A stretch of DNA of 64,000 nt from Thalassoglobus polymorphus (GCF_007744255.1 NZ_CP036267.1:4258001-4322000), one strand, 5' to 3'. Numbered from the stretch's first letter, positions 8,197 through 17,765 are shown. Notes: a model not told the origin generated them from the sequence alone. Made by a program: numbers and translations.

Positions 8197-8952
8197 TCAC
8201 TCTTCTTCGCTGAGTGCGTCCATGACATCATCAGCGATATTAAAGTTCGCAGTGACACTCTGGATGTCTTCATTCGCTTCAAGCTCTTCAAGAAGTTTCA
8301 GAACTTTTCGAGCATCTTCGATCTCCAAGTCGACAGTCGAGTTGGGAATTTGAGAAAGCTCAGCGACTCGCGTTTCAATGTTATTCGCTTCGAGCACATC
8401 ATTCAGCGATTGAAACGCATCGATTGAACAAGTGACTTCGTACACGTCGCCCGCTTCTTGAACATCATCAGCTCCGGCTTCGAGAGCAAGTTCAAAGAGT
8501 TCGTCGAAAGTGATGTTCTCCACCGGAATCGAAAAGAAGCCTTTGCGTTCGAACATGTACGAAACACAACCACTTTGTCCCAATCCTGAACCATACACTT
8601 CGAATGTTTTTCGAATCTCTCCGCCGGTACGGTTTCGGTTTTCCGTGAGTGCTTCTGCCATCACAGCCACTCCACCGGCGCCGTAACCTTCGTAGACGAT
8701 TTCCTGATAATCTTCACCGTCCAGGTCACCACAGCCTTTTTTGACAGCACGCTCGATGTTGTCTTTGGGCATGCTGTTTTTTCGAGCTTTGTCGAGAGCA
8801 TATCGAAGTGCGAGGTTCATTGCGGGGTCTCCTCCCCCGTTCCGCGCAGCGACGATAATGGCCCGGCTCAGCTTTCCGAATAAAGCTCCGCGCTTCTTGT
8901 CGATTCGTCCTTTCTTGTGTGCGATATTCGCCCAGTGGGAATGTCCAGCCAT
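8197..8952 (-). CDS. yebC: YebC/PmpR family (TACO1-like) protein
   Basis: This 251-residue protein matches the universally conserved YebC family over its full length. It begins with the signature MAGHSHWANIAHKKGRIDKK, with further conserved blocks GGGDPAMNLALRYALDKARK, YEGYGAGGVAVMAEALTENRNRT and GSGLGQSGCVSYMFERKG. Family members act as transcriptional regulators or as translation factors that relieve ribosome stalling. The start is unambiguous. It precedes the zinc-ribbon membrane gene on the same strand by 30 bp, so the two may be co-transcribed. Confidence 0.95.
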   Translation of the reverse strand: MAGHSHWANIAHKKGRIDKKRGALFGKLSRAIIVAARNGGGDPAMNLALRYALDKARKNSMPKDNIERAVKKGCGDLDGEDYQEIVYEGYGAGGVAVMAEALTENRNRTGGEIRKTFEVYGSGLGQSGCVSYMFERKGFFSIPVENITFDELFELALEAGADDVQEAGDVYEVTCSIDAFQSLNDVLEANNIETRVAELSQIPNSTVDLEIEDARKVLKLLEELEANEDIQSVTANFNIADDVMDALSEEE

Positions 8953-9005
8953 GCTTATCTGTTCGTTTCTATTTTCAAAGTGATGTTAATCGTTCGGTCT
9001 GGATC

Positions 9006-11294
9006 TTAATCCGATTTCAGTTTTGCTTTGATCTCTTTGAGTAATTTTTCACTTGGGTGAGGTTTCTCCTGTTCAATTTCCAAGGCTCTTTGAAAGTTCT
9101 TTTGAGCCTCTTCATGTTGGCCAAGTTTTTCCAAAGCATCCCCCAGATGATCAAAGATCGTGCTGTCGTCGCCGTTCTTCTGCTCAGTCGCCTTCGTCAA
9201 GTATTCGGCGGCTTCCTTGTAGTTTCCTTTTTTGAAAAGGACCCACCCCATGCTGTCGAGATAAGCCGGATTTTCAGGCTCGGACTCAATCGCCTTCTGA
9301 ATCATCTTGTGCGCTTTATCCAGATTCTTGCCCTGATCTGCCCACAAGTATCCAAGGTCGTTGTTGGCCTGGGTGTTGTCTGGATCGTCTTTAAGCACTT
9401 CTTCGAGAATCGCCTCGCCTTTGGGGAAGTCTCCTTGCTCAACGTAAATCGCAGAGACTCTAAAGCGGGCATCCTGAACAACGCTCTGATCCTCAGGGAA
9501 TGACTGAATCACTTTCTGAAACTGCGTGAGTGCTTCGTCAAGGTTGTGAGCATGATAGAGAATCCAGGCTTTCTGATACTCCAAGCGACCATGTAACTGT
9601 TCGGGGGCGGTACGGATCGCCTCGTCAACAGTTTTCAATGCCTGCTCTGTTTCGCCTTGAAACTCTTGACCGTAGCTGAGGAAGAACAGCAATCGCCATC
9701 GGTCGTTTTGCAAAGTACTCGATGGGTTCGCCAATGCTTCATTAAGAATTTGAATGGCTTCTTCGTACTTTTTGGCATCGAGCAAGTATCCGCCAATTTC
9801 CGTGTAGAGCAATGTGGGAGGATCGTTCCGCATCCCAATGGCAAACTTGTAAAACTCGATCGCTGCGTCTGCGTCGTCCGCCTCGGTCGCCAGTTTTCCC
9901 AGAATGTAAGCTTGAAGAAATTCCAGAGACGGTTCGTCTCCCTTTTTGAGAGTACGCGCGTGGTCAAAGACTTTTGTTATCAGCTCTTCGTTTTCTTTCA
10001 ATGCGTCCAGTTGTGCTTCAAAACTTTCTGAAAGTGCGCGAACATCTTCCTGCATTTGCTCAAGCGTATCCTCGTCGTTTCCGCGTGGGATTCGCTGATA
10101 GGCTTTGGGGAGCAACTCGAAGATCTCCTCCGCGTTTCCTTCCTGGATCAGAATCGTTAGGAGTCCGACTTGGGCACGCGGGTCATTGACAGATTTTTCG
10201 CCCTGCGAGAACAACTCTTTTGCTTTGGGAAGTTCCCCATTTTTCAAGACAAGATCTGCCAGAAAGTAACGGAGCACGTCGTTTGACTCATCGTTCTTGA
10301 GCAAAGTTTCCAACCGGCTGATCAGCTCGTCTTCTTTGCCCAGTTCTTTCAGCAATGATTCCAGTAGTACGTATGGTGCGCGGCCTCGGCCTTGTTGTTG
10401 AGCGTCAAAGTATTCTTGCAAAGACTTGAGTGCTTCCTCTGGCTTTCCAGTCTGTTGGAAGACTGTGGCAAGGTTGAAGCTGTGCAGTCCGGGTTTCGCA
10501 ACGCGATGCTTAGAGGCTTCTTCATAAGCTTTGAGAGCCAGCTCTGGTTTGCCAGCTTTTAAGAAGGTGTCTCCAAACTCGTCAAAGTTCTGACCGGGAT
10601 TCTTCAACAGGTCATCAAGGTCGGAACCGTCGACGTCGCCATTCAAAATGCGATTCATGACCAGTTCGTATTTCTCGGCTGCCTTGTCAAAATCTTTGTT
10701 GAGACGGTGATACAATCCGAGTCCGATCTGAGTGAGCAACTCCTCCTTCGTGCCTGATTGAATCGAACGTGTGCCGAGTGCTCGCTCCATCAGGTCAATC
10801 GCTTGGTCGATTTTAGTCTGACGCTGATACACAGCTGCCATCACCATGACCAGTTCGTACCCCTGATCAGTTTTTTGAGCCGCCTGCAAGGCATAGTTCT
10901 CGGCTTCTTCCACACGACGAGGGTTGGTTAGCAGCAGGGGGATGATAGCTTTGTATGGATCGATTGAGCTTGGATCGAGCTTGATTGCTTGCTCGAACTC
11001 ATGAAGAGCCGCTGGAATTCGACGTCGCTCCATGGCAATCCGGCCAGCCATGTATCGTGCGAGAGCGGACTTCTTCTTTTGCGATTGAGCAGATTCGGGA
11101 TTTTTCGGCGTCATCGTTCGGACGACTTCACCAGTTTGCGGATTGATTAAACCTTCAAAGCGGCTTGCTCGTTGAGGCAATTCTGGCGTTGGTGGCAACT
11201 TTGTCTCTGCGATTGCGCTGGCAGCAAATACAAAGAGCAACGACATCGCTATCAAGATTGACTGAAAAGTTTTACGAGATGATCCCGTCATCAT
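9006..11294 (-). CDS. Exported tetratricopeptide-repeat protein
   Basis: The 762-residue product begins with a signal peptide (about residues 1-29, ending ASAIAET) and then consists of TPR-type helical repeats for nearly its whole length. Clear units include ARYMAGRIAMERRRIPAALH, ALKAYEEASKHRV, NNDLGYLWADQGKNLDKAHK and YLDSMGWVLFKKGNYKEAAE. Such proteins act as protein-binding scaffolds outside the cytoplasm; no enzymatic domain is visible. The start at 11294 has AAAGGAATC directly upstream; a longer frame to 11369 lacks this. It lies 53 bp downstream of yebC's start on the same strand. Confidence 0.88.
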   Translation of the reverse strand: MMTGSSRKTFQSILIAMSLLFVFAASAIAETKLPPTPELPQRASRFEGLINPQTGEVVRTMTPKNPESAQSQKKKSALARYMAGRIAMERRRIPAALHEFEQAIKLDPSSIDPYKAIIPLLLTNPRRVEEAENYALQAAQKTDQGYELVMVMAAVYQRQTKIDQAIDLMERALGTRSIQSGTKEELLTQIGLGLYHRLNKDFDKAAEKYELVMNRILNGDVDGSDLDDLLKNPGQNFDEFGDTFLKAGKPELALKAYEEASKHRVAKPGLHSFNLATVFQQTGKPEEALKSLQEYFDAQQQGRGRAPYVLLESLLKELGKEDELISRLETLLKNDESNDVLRYFLADLVLKNGELPKAKELFSQGEKSVNDPRAQVGLLTILIQEGNAEEIFELLPKAYQRIPRGNDEDTLEQMQEDVRALSESFEAQLDALKENEELITKVFDHARTLKKGDEPSLEFLQAYILGKLATEADDADAAIEFYKFAIGMRNDPPTLLYTEIGGYLLDAKKYEEAIQILNEALANPSSTLQNDRWRLLFFLSYGQEFQGETEQALKTVDEAIRTAPEQLHGRLEYQKAWILYHAHNLDEALTQFQKVIQSFPEDQSVVQDARFRVSAIYVEQGDFPKGEAILEEVLKDDPDNTQANNDLGYLWADQGKNLDKAHKMIQKAIESEPENPAYLDSMGWVLFKKGNYKEAAEYLTKATEQKNGDDSTIFDHLGDALEKLGQHEEAQKNFQRALEIEQEKPHPSEKLLKEIKAKLKSD

Positions 11295-11649
11295 GATTCC
11301 TTTCTCGGTTTCTATGAACCGTGGATAAGATATGCTGAAATCATAGTCAATTCGTTTCCAACTGACCAACAGGAACCTGTTTGCAAAATTCTCGTTTTAG
11401 CCACCAACTCTCAGACGACGGGTGAGTCAGTTTCAGTTTCCTTAGAGTAGCGATGACGCAGAGAGAACGTGAGCCTGGGAGCCGACTCAAGTACAAATCT
11501 CCTCGACCATGCTGTCCAGAAAGATTTTTCGAGTGACTCAAGTACCAGGCGATATTTGTTCAACAGACCTGACAGGGAAAGATTGATCACATGACTGGTC
11601 TTGAGAGCCAAGCTTATGGAGAGCGGTCCAGAAGTTAGTGAAAGCGGCT

Positions 11650-11682
11650 TTCACGGGCACAATGGAGAGCAAGCTGTTCGAA
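11650..11682 (-). repeat. Family A fragment, copy A10
   Basis: TTCACGGGCACAATGGAGAG and the following AAGCTGTTCGA match the right-hand third of family A in minus orientation. The rest of the element is not recognisable. Confidence 0.5.
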
Positions 11683-11702
11683 CAGGGCAGGGCCACGAAA
11701 CC

Positions 11703-11730
11703 ATCGTCCCGAATGGCTCTCCGGGACGAT
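11703..11730 (-). terminator. Hairpin downstream of sigma-54 response regulator
   Basis: ATCGTCCCG-10 nt-CGGGACGAT is a perfect 9-bp inverted repeat about 75 bp past the end of the response-regulator gene. On the minus strand only a short TTT follows, so termination is plausible but not strong. Confidence 0.45.
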
Positions 11731-11805
11731 GATTCCTGCAGTTGATGGTTCCTGGCGACGACGAAGTGGACTCGCTTTTGGCTGCTGCAATTAAGCAGCG
11801 CCGAC

Positions 11806-13224
11806 TTATGCAGCGTCGGCCTGATCGTGGTTCTGGTATTGGTTCAGCTTGTTGTAAAGCGTTTTCAAAGCGATTCCCAACTCATCAGAAGTTTGTGGTT
11901 TATCGCCGTTATACTTCTCGAGAGTTTGCATGATCACTTCTTCCTCGATCTCACGGAGCGTGAGTGGGTGAGTGAAGTTGGTGACCAGGAATGGTTTATC
12001 GGAGCTGCCAGCTTTTCTCGAAACGCTACCCGGAAGATGTTCCGGCTCGATCGTTTGTCCACCAGAAAGAATCACAGCATGTTCGACTGCATTCGCCAGC
12101 TCGCGCACGTTTCCTGCCCAGTCGTGCGAACGCATCATCTCGACAGCTTTGGGCGAAATCAGGTCGCGTCGCACTGAGGCACGCTTCGTGCATCGAGCAA
12201 TCAGGAACAGTGCCAGTTCGTGGATGTCATCTTTGCGCTCACGCAGGGAAGGGAGACGAATTTCGAATGTATTGACTCGGAAGAAAAGGTCTTCGCGGAA
12301 GCTGCCTTCAGCGACCATGTCTTGCAGGTTTCGATTCGTTGCACACACAACACGAACGTCAACATTGAACGATTCGTTTTCTCCCACGCGGCGGACTTCG
12401 CCAGATTCCAGGAAGCGAAGCATCTTGACCTGCATAGATTTATCGAGTTCTCCAAGCTCATCGAGGAACAATGTCCCTCCGTTGGCGACTTCAATAAGAC
12501 CTTTGCGAGGAGTCTCTGCTCCTGTGAACGCACCTTTTTTATGGCCGAAGAGTTCACTCTCGACGAGATTGTCTGGCAACGCACCGCAGTTGACTGCGAC
12601 AAACGGCATTTTGGAACGGGAGCTGTGTTCGTGGATACTCCGGGCGACAACTTCTTTACCGGTTCCGGTTTCTCCGAGAATCAAAACACTTGAATCGGTC
12701 GGCGCGATACGTTCAACGAGCGTCTTGACTCGCTGCATTGGCTCAGTTTCGCCGATGAGTTGAGTCTTCCCACGGACCGACTGCAACTCTGTTTCAAGTG
12801 CCATCGCACGATTTTCGAGCGACCGTTTCGCTGCCACTCGATTAAGAACGTTGGCGATCTCGACAATTTTATAAGGTTTGCGAAGGAAGTCGTAAGCTCC
12901 CGAGCGAATCGCACGAATAGCATCTTCAATCCCGCCGTGACCGGTACTGATGATGATGTCCGTCTCGATCTTCTGCTTGTTGATGTGTTCGATCACACCC
13001 CAACCATCGATCCCAGGCATCTTCAGGTCGGTAATGACGGCATCGTATGCATTTTCTGAAAGAGCATCGATAGCTTCCTGACCACCTTCACAAACTGTCA
13101 CATCGTGACCAATTTGTTCGAGCTCGTCACCCATCACCATACGGATCGGTGCCTCATCATCGACGAACAGCAATCGCAAACGCTGAGCGCCCTTTGCGCT
13201 CGCGTCGTCAGTCCTTGACGACAT
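11806..13224 (-). CDS. NtrC-family sigma-54-dependent response regulator
   Basis: This 472-residue protein has the full NtrC layout. A receiver domain (residues 15-130) carries the phospho-acceptor Asp66 in ITDLKMPG and the conserved Lys in FLRKPY. The AAA+ domain (about 155-390) has Walker A GETGTGKE (184-191) and the sigma-54 contact motif GAFTGA (231-236). A Fis-type C-terminal helix-turn-helix follows (EEVIMQTLEKYNGDKPQTSD onward). It would activate promoters read by RpoN polymerase. The ATG at 13224 has AGGAAG 6 nt upstream. No sensor kinase is adjacent, so the partner is elsewhere. The presence of PtsN and HPF in the same window is consistent with an RpoN-using genome. Confidence 0.95.
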   Translation of the reverse strand: MSSRTDDASAKGAQRLRLLFVDDEAPIRMVMGDELEQIGHDVTVCEGGQEAIDALSENAYDAVITDLKMPGIDGWGVIEHINKQKIETDIIISTGHGGIEDAIRAIRSGAYDFLRKPYKIVEIANVLNRVAAKRSLENRAMALETELQSVRGKTQLIGETEPMQRVKTLVERIAPTDSSVLILGETGTGKEVVARSIHEHSSRSKMPFVAVNCGALPDNLVESELFGHKKGAFTGAETPRKGLIEVANGGTLFLDELGELDKSMQVKMLRFLESGEVRRVGENESFNVDVRVVCATNRNLQDMVAEGSFREDLFFRVNTFEIRLPSLRERKDDIHELALFLIARCTKRASVRRDLISPKAVEMMRSHDWAGNVRELANAVEHAVILSGGQTIEPEHLPGSVSRKAGSSDKPFLVTNFTHPLTLREIEEEVIMQTLEKYNGDKPQTSDELGIALKTLYNKLNQYQNHDQADAA

Positions 13225-13733
13225 ATTGACTTCCTGTCGGCTGCAACGACGCACTTAGAAATAAGGAACACTTACAAAACCTGAAGAAGCGATTGGAACT
13301 CAAGAGAATGACAATCGTTTCGAGAGTTTTGTCAGCGGCCTAAGTTTGTCGGTCATGAATATTTATTGAATGAGATGAGTGTGATAACAGAAACGTAGAA
13401 ACGTGGCAATTCGATTTCTTGATGGAAATCATGCCACCACATGCCCTTTTTGTAAAAACGTCTCTTATTATTTCGACAGGAATCAACGAATTACCTCAAT
13501 CCTGCTTCAACAAGCTTTGATTGTCACAAGATTCGGTCAGATTGGCAGATGCGTGCGCGTGCAGCTTCAAGAACTAACATCAACTTTAGGCGGAGATGAC
13601 TTAGCCTGCCTGTTGGCCTTATCATCCGCGATTGCATCTTTGGGAAAAGATGCACGTGCCCCGTCCTGTGGTGATGAGTGATTCATCAGGTGGAAAGCAC
13701 TCTCCACGGACACAATAAACACGAAAGTGCCCA
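13225..13733. other. Intergenic region, no supported gene
   Basis: A GTG-initiated 92-residue frame at 13403-13681 has one CPFC motif, no ribosome-binding site and no recognisable family, so I do not call it. I see no other structure. Confidence 0.5.
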
Positions 13734-14510
13734 ATGGTTCTGAAAATGCTCCCCAAACTTCTCGTGAGTGTCCGCAACGCTCAAGAAGCACGTATCGCGG
13801 CTGAAGCAGGCGTCGACATCATCGACCTCAAAGAACCTAAGCAGGGTTCTCTGGGTATGGTTCTTCCAACTGTTCTCCGAGAATGCGTCGCCAGTGTCCG
13901 AGCTGTCAATTCACGTTGTCAGCTGAGCGCAGCCTGCGGGGAACTTGTTGAGTTTGCCCCGTTAGTCCCTCCTGCCTCCTTAAGCGGCTTCAACTATTTC
14001 AAAATCGGGCTCGCAGGGATGCACGGAAAGGAGAACTGGCAAGCCACATGGCAGCACATGCGGGATCAACTTGGTCCAGAAAACGGTGAATCTACGCCAC
14101 GCTGTGTGGCGGTTGCTTATGTGGATTCTGCAAATGCAAATGCTCCCGAGATCGAAGATGTGATCGAAGCAGCTGCGGCGTCAGATTGCGCTGGCGTACT
14201 GTTTGATACTTTCCAGAAAAACGACATGCGGTTTTCTGATTGGGTCAGTGACAGCAGGTTGAAGCATTTCCTGAAAGTGATCCATCAACATGGGATGTTC
14301 TGTTCCATTGCTGGCAAACTGACCCTGGCAGATGTGTCGCACTTTTCAAAGTTCTCGGAGAACGTACCGGCGGGGAGGGCAGTAGATGTCATCGCCGTTC
14401 GTTCGGCAGCCTGTATTCAAGATCAGAGAACTTCAGAGGTTTCTGCAGCGAGAATTCAAGAGTTGCAAGAACGGCTCAGGGGAGCCTCAGCGAGTCAATT
14501 TCTGGAGTAA
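13734..14510 (+). CDS. MfnB-like (5-formylfuran-3-yl)methyl phosphate synthase
   Basis: The 258-residue product matches the MfnB/DUF556 family. These class I aldolase-like TIM barrels condense two glyceraldehyde-3-phosphate molecules into the furan precursor of methanofuran. The N-terminal KLLVSVRNAQEARIAAEAGV and DIIDLKEPKQGSLGMVLP are diagnostic. Lys33 and Lys90 (in FNYFKIGLAG) sit where the archaeal enzyme has its catalytic lysines. Methanofuran-type cofactors serve tetrahydromethanopterin-linked C1 transfer, a pathway known in many planctomycetes. No other C1 gene lies in the window. A second ATG at 13746 is possible; neither has a clear ribosome-binding site. It converges with the thioesterase gene and overlaps it by 24 bp. 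Confidence 0.85.
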   Translation: MVLKMLPKLLVSVRNAQEARIAAEAGVDIIDLKEPKQGSLGMVLPTVLRECVASVRAVNSRCQLSAACGELVEFAPLVPPASLSGFNYFKIGLAGMHGKENWQATWQHMRDQLGPENGESTPRCVAVAYVDSANANAPEIEDVIEAAAASDCAGVLFDTFQKNDMRFSDWVSDSRLKHFLKVIHQHGMFCSIAGKLTLADVSHFSKFSENVPAGRAVDVIAVRSAACIQDQRTSEVSAARIQELQERLRGASASQFLE

Positions 14511-14867
14511 TTTTGGCCGAGAAACCAACTTACGGCGATGAAGACCTTTTGAAATCGTTTTCCCTTCAAGAGTTGCATCCACCCGAAACAACAAGTCCCG
14601 TCCATCAATCTGGACGACCGTCGCCGAGAAAGTCACGTCATCGCCAATGAGAGCCGCACCCTGATGTTCGATTTCGACGGAAGTTCCGACCGTCAGTTCT
14701 TCATCTTCAAGGAAGGGCTGAATCAGTTCCATCGCTGTTTCTTCCAGCAGCCACACTAAAAATGGTGTTGCCAGCACCGGCGGAAGCCCTTCGAAAGTAA
14801 TAGTGTGGGATTCGTTGATACGTCGAAGGGACTTGTGACGAACCCCGGTTTTGAGGCCTGATTTCAT
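14487..14867 (-). CDS. FlK-like hot-dog thioesterase
   Basis: This 126-residue protein has the single hot-dog fold pattern of the fluoroacetyl-CoA thioesterase-like family. The diagnostic segments are VLATPFLVWLLEETAMELIQ, where a Glu sits on the central helix, and TVGTSVEIEHQGAALIGDDV, where a His follows the Glu. FlK itself hydrolyses fluoroacetyl-CoA, but most relatives act on other acyl-CoAs, so the substrate is unknown. The start at 14867 has only a weak ribosome-binding site. Its 3' end overlaps the convergent MfnB-like gene. Confidence 0.8.
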   Translation of the reverse strand: MKSGLKTGVRHKSLRRINESHTITFEGLPPVLATPFLVWLLEETAMELIQPFLEDEELTVGTSVEIEHQGAALIGDDVTFSATVVQIDGRDLLFRVDATLEGKTISKGLHRRKLVSRPKLLQKLTR

Positions 14868-15150
14868 TTTGAAAGTTCAGTTTTTAAGGAACGCGAACAC
14901 TGGAACAGAAACACTGGACCCCAGTGGAAGATAATACAGAAATGAGGGCCGATTACGGGGATGACGTCTGTTTCGTTTTTATTTCGCTCGAAAAATGTTT
15001 TTAGAGCAAATCTGGTCTCACGAAACGGCCTGGCCACACGAAGTCCCCTTGTTCCCGATGCGAAAGGAGATCAGCTTTGACTGGAGTAGTCGTGGGGTCT
15101 TGATGTTCTAATTTCATGGTCCCTATACTGATGGATTCGAACAATCTCGA

Positions 15151-15579
15151 ATGAGCGGAGATCTGAGCGTGCTTATTAAAATGGAACTTGCCCGAATCAT
15201 TATCAGCGAGATCAATGATCATCAGGTCGTCTACTTGAGTGAGGTCGATGGAGAAAAACGAAATTTCCCGATCGTTATTGGAATTTTTGAAGCCTCCAGT
15301 ATTAATCGCAGCGTGCAGGGCCAGGTCCCGCAGCGACCGCTCACCCATGATCTCCTCAAAAGTGTGATCGAAGAGATGGGGGGAGAAGTTCAGGATATCG
15401 TAATTACGAATCTGGTCGAACACACCTATTATGCGGTCATCCGTATTAAGCACAACGGCGAGGTCATTGAAGTTGATAGTCGCCCCAGCGATGCAATTGC
15501 ATTAATTGCTCACTATGACCCGCCATTACCAATATTCGTTGACGAAGAAGTCGTCAAAGCCTCAACACTGCCGGATTAA
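15151..15579 (+). CDS. Bifunctional nuclease (BFN, DUF151) domain protein
   Basis: The 142-residue product is a single BFN domain. Conserved family segments are MELARIIISEINDHQVVYL, FPIVIGIFEASSINRSVQ, RPLTHDLLKSVIEEMGGEV and the C-terminal DSRPSDAIALIAHYDPPL. Members have reported DNase and RNase activity or act in stress responses; the role here is not established. Starts at 15151 and 15181 are both possible and neither has a strong Shine-Dalgarno; homologues usually begin close to the second. A 150-residue antisense frame across the gene is a shadow. Confidence 0.85.
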   Translation: MSGDLSVLIKMELARIIISEINDHQVVYLSEVDGEKRNFPIVIGIFEASSINRSVQGQVPQRPLTHDLLKSVIEEMGGEVQDIVITNLVEHTYYAVIRIKHNGEVIEVDSRPSDAIALIAHYDPPLPIFVDEEVVKASTLPD

Positions 15580-15963
15580 GCACCAATTGGGTGTGTGAAC
15601 TGTAACGATTAAGCCGCTGAGGTAATTTGGTCTGGCTGTGAGATCTTGATTACAGGTTTCAATCACACTGCGGAAAGTCTACCGTAAGTCTCTCCACAAC
15701 AACGACTTGCGACAAAACAGAGAGATAGTTAATGTAAGCTCGCAAGCTTGACATCGGCAAGACCCACAAGTACAAAGCGATCTCAACAAGTTGAGAGACG
15801 GACGGAGAAAGGTTCTAGAGCAGGGATGCAGCGCTTGTTGATGCAAGCGTTCTTGACTACCCGTGGGCAAGAAGACTGGAGATTATCTCTCACAGCGAGT
15901 GCTGTCTTCAGAGGGATGAGTCCACCGCGGGGCATAATTACTCTCTGATTGAGACTGCATCCG
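15580..15963. other. Intergenic region, nothing recognised
   Basis: I see no gene, repeat copy or strong hairpin between the BFN gene and pheA. The promoter of pheA presumably lies here. Confidence 0.5.
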
Positions 15964-17112
15964 ATGGCAAAGAAAAAGACAACTCGACCGTCCAGTTCGA
16001 CTCCTACCAAGAAGGCAGCCAAGGCAAAGCCTGCTACGAAACCAAGACGAGTCAACCCTGCTGTTCGGTTGAAATCCATCGACAAAGAGATCGTCAAGCT
16101 CCTCAATGAACGGTTGAAGCTCACGATTGGTGAATTGGAACAACTGACAGATCGTCGCGAGGTCTGGTTTGATCCTCAACTGGAGCGAGAACTTTGGGAG
16201 CAACTCGCAAGCTATAACAAAGGCCCCATCGATCAGGAAGTTTTGAAGAGCATCTTCCGCGAGGTCCTCAGCTCGGCTCGAGAACAAGTCAAAGAAGTCC
16301 GCGTCGCTTACTTAGGGCCACAATTCAGCTTCACTCACCTGGCTGCTCTGGAGAAGTTCGGCAAGACCGCCGATTTGATTCCAGTCAATTCGATTGCAGC
16401 TGTTTTTGAGGAAGTGAACAAAGGGCACGCTGAGTTCGGAATCGTCCCGATTGAAAACAGCACTGATGGCCGCATCGTCGATACCCTCGATATGTTCACC
16501 CGGTTGCCATTGAGGATTTGTGGTGAAGTTCAAATCGCCGTTCACCACAACTTACTTTCGCGATCACCTCGAAGTGAGATCACTGAAATCTACAGCAAGC
16601 CGCAGGCTCTCTCGCAGTGTCGAGACTGGCTTGCACGGAACATGCCAAACGCTCAGTTGCATGATGTCACCAGTACATCGACTGCGGCTGCCCTCGCTCA
16701 AAGCAAACCTGGGGCCGCTGCAATTGCTAGTCGACAGGCTGCTGTCCAATACGGGTTAGATATCGTAGCGGACTCTATTGAAGACAATGCATATAACGTG
16801 ACCCGATTTGCGATCATCGGTGATCAAGACACAAAGCCAACGAAGAGGGATCGGACGGCCTTGCTACTGCAAATTCCGCACAGTCCCGGTTCGTTGACAG
16901 ACGCCTTGAATGCGTTCAAGACGAACAAGATCAATCTCACCTGGATCGAATCATTCCCGCTACGCGGTCCTGAAACCGGATACCTGTTCTTTCTCGATTT
17001 TGAAGGCCATTCGAAAGACCCCAAGATCAAAAAAGCTTTGACGAGTCTCGAAAAGAAAGCTGTTCGCTTAGAAGTTCTTGGTTCCTATCCGCGGACTGAT
17101 ATCGCAGACTGA
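15964..17112 (+). CDS. pheA: Chorismate mutase/prephenate dehydratase (P-protein)
   Basis: This 382-residue bifunctional enzyme converts chorismate to prephenate and then phenylpyruvate in phenylalanine synthesis. A Lys/Pro/Ala-rich tail (1-30) precedes a chorismate mutase domain (about 33-112). The prephenate dehydratase domain (about 113-290) starts [17 protein letters not shown] and carries the catalytic Thr-Arg-Phe at 280-282 (NVTRFAIIG). A C-terminal ACT domain (about 298-375) has the phenylalanine-binding type segment [13 protein letters not shown] and [10 protein letters not shown]. The start is the first ATG that leaves a lysine-rich tail; a longer start at 15949 is possible. A 13-bp tandem duplication (17095-17120) straddles the stop codon. 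Confidence 0.95.
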   Translation: MAKKKTTRPSSSTPTKKAAKAKPATKPRRVNPAVRLKSIDKEIVKLLNERLKLTIGELEQLTDRREVWFDPQLERELWEQLASYNKGPIDQEVLKSIFREVLSSAREQVKEVRVAYLGPQFSFTHLAALEKFGKTADLIPVNSIAAVFEEVNKGHAEFGIVPIENSTDGRIVDTLDMFTRLPLRICGEVQIAVHHNLLSRSPRSEITEIYSKPQALSQCRDWLARNMPNAQLHDVTSTSTAAALAQSKPGAAAIASRQAAVQYGLDIVADSIEDNAYNVTRFAIIGDQDTKPTKRDRTALLLQIPHSPGSLTDALNAFKTNKINLTWIESFPLRGPETGYLFFLDFEGHSKDPKIKKALTSLEKKAVRLEVLGSYPRTDIAD

Positions 17113-17175
17113 TATCGCGACCGAAATTTTGTTTCCTCGTCTAGCATTGTTTCTCCGTCAGCCTTTACGCAGCCC

Positions 17176-17634
17176 TTACGCACTTGGGTTGGCAGCGGAA
17201 CATGCGAATTCGAGACGGACCGTCACCTTGCCTGAAACGGAAACTTTGCCTTTCAGGAAGAAGGCATTTGAGAGTTGCTCAGTCAGCTCAACCTCGATAT
17301 CGAGAGTGTCGCCGGGGCGAACCATCTTTCTGAACTGGACGTTGTTCAATCGAGTGACGACCGGAACCTCGCCTGTTCCCGTTTCCAGAATCTGGGCGAT
17401 CAGTACTGCGCCTGCCTGGAATGCCGCTTCGCATTGCAGAACTCCCGGAAGAATCGGGAAGTTCGGATAATGTCCGCGAAAGACATCCAAGTCGTCGGTA
17501 ATGAGTTTCTTCGCGTGGATGCTGGTTTCGTTCATCTCAACAACCTCATCCAACCACAAAAACGGGTCTCGATGCGGAATCTGTTCTTTGATTTGTTCTT
17601 GAGTCAAACTTTTCACGATCACGTCCGTCGTCAA
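17176..17634 (-). CDS. fabZ: FabZ-type 3-hydroxyacyl-ACP dehydratase
   Basis: This 152-residue hot-dog protein matches FabZ, which dehydrates beta-hydroxyacyl-ACP in type II fatty acid synthesis. The start region [15 protein letters not shown] and the catalytic His55 in [19 protein letters not shown] are diagnostic, with Glu69 as the second catalytic residue. It is similar in length to E. coli FabZ. The gene start lies about 25 bp from the family A repeat that separates it from the barrel-protein gene upstream on the same strand. Confidence 0.88.
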   Translation of the reverse strand: MTTDVIVKSLTQEQIKEQIPHRDPFLWLDEVVEMNETSIHAKKLITDDLDVFRGHYPNFPILPGVLQCEAAFQAGAVLIAQILETGTGEVPVVTRLNNVQFRKMVRPGDTLDIEVELTEQLSNAFFLKGKVSVSGKVTVRLEFACSAANPSA

Positions 17635-17658
17635 TAAAGTGGAATGTTGTATTCAGAA

Positions 17659-17765
17659 GCAGAGCAAACTGTTCTACCGTGTGTCTGTGAAGGACGCATT
17701 TCTCTAATAAAAAAATGCAGTTCGCCACGAGGCAGATCCTGCAAATCAATTCGAAAGATGCTCTA
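17659..17765 (+). mobile_element. Family A repeat, copy A3, forming a stop codon
   Basis: A near-complete copy runs from GCAGAGCAAACTGTTCTACC to GAAAGATGCTCTA. Its terminal CTA (17763-17765), read on the minus strand, is the TAG stop codon of the barrel-protein gene. The left end has lost the terminal T. Confidence 0.85.

Larger units (their letters stand above)
11295..11805. other. Intergenic region with hairpin and partial family A repeat
   Basis: No gene is supported. The stretch holds a hairpin at 11703-11730 and a family A fragment at 11650-11682 (TTCACGGGCACAATGGAGAG...). The remainder shows nothing I recognise. Confidence 0.5.

Noticed and set aside
12220-12763. Plus-strand frames of 157 and 263 residues over the response regulator
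   Set aside because: They are antisense shadows of a gene with intact receiver, AAA+ and HTH motifs.
13403-13681. GTG-initiated 92-residue frame with a CPFC motif
   Set aside because: No ribosome-binding site, only one Cys pair and no likeness to a known family.
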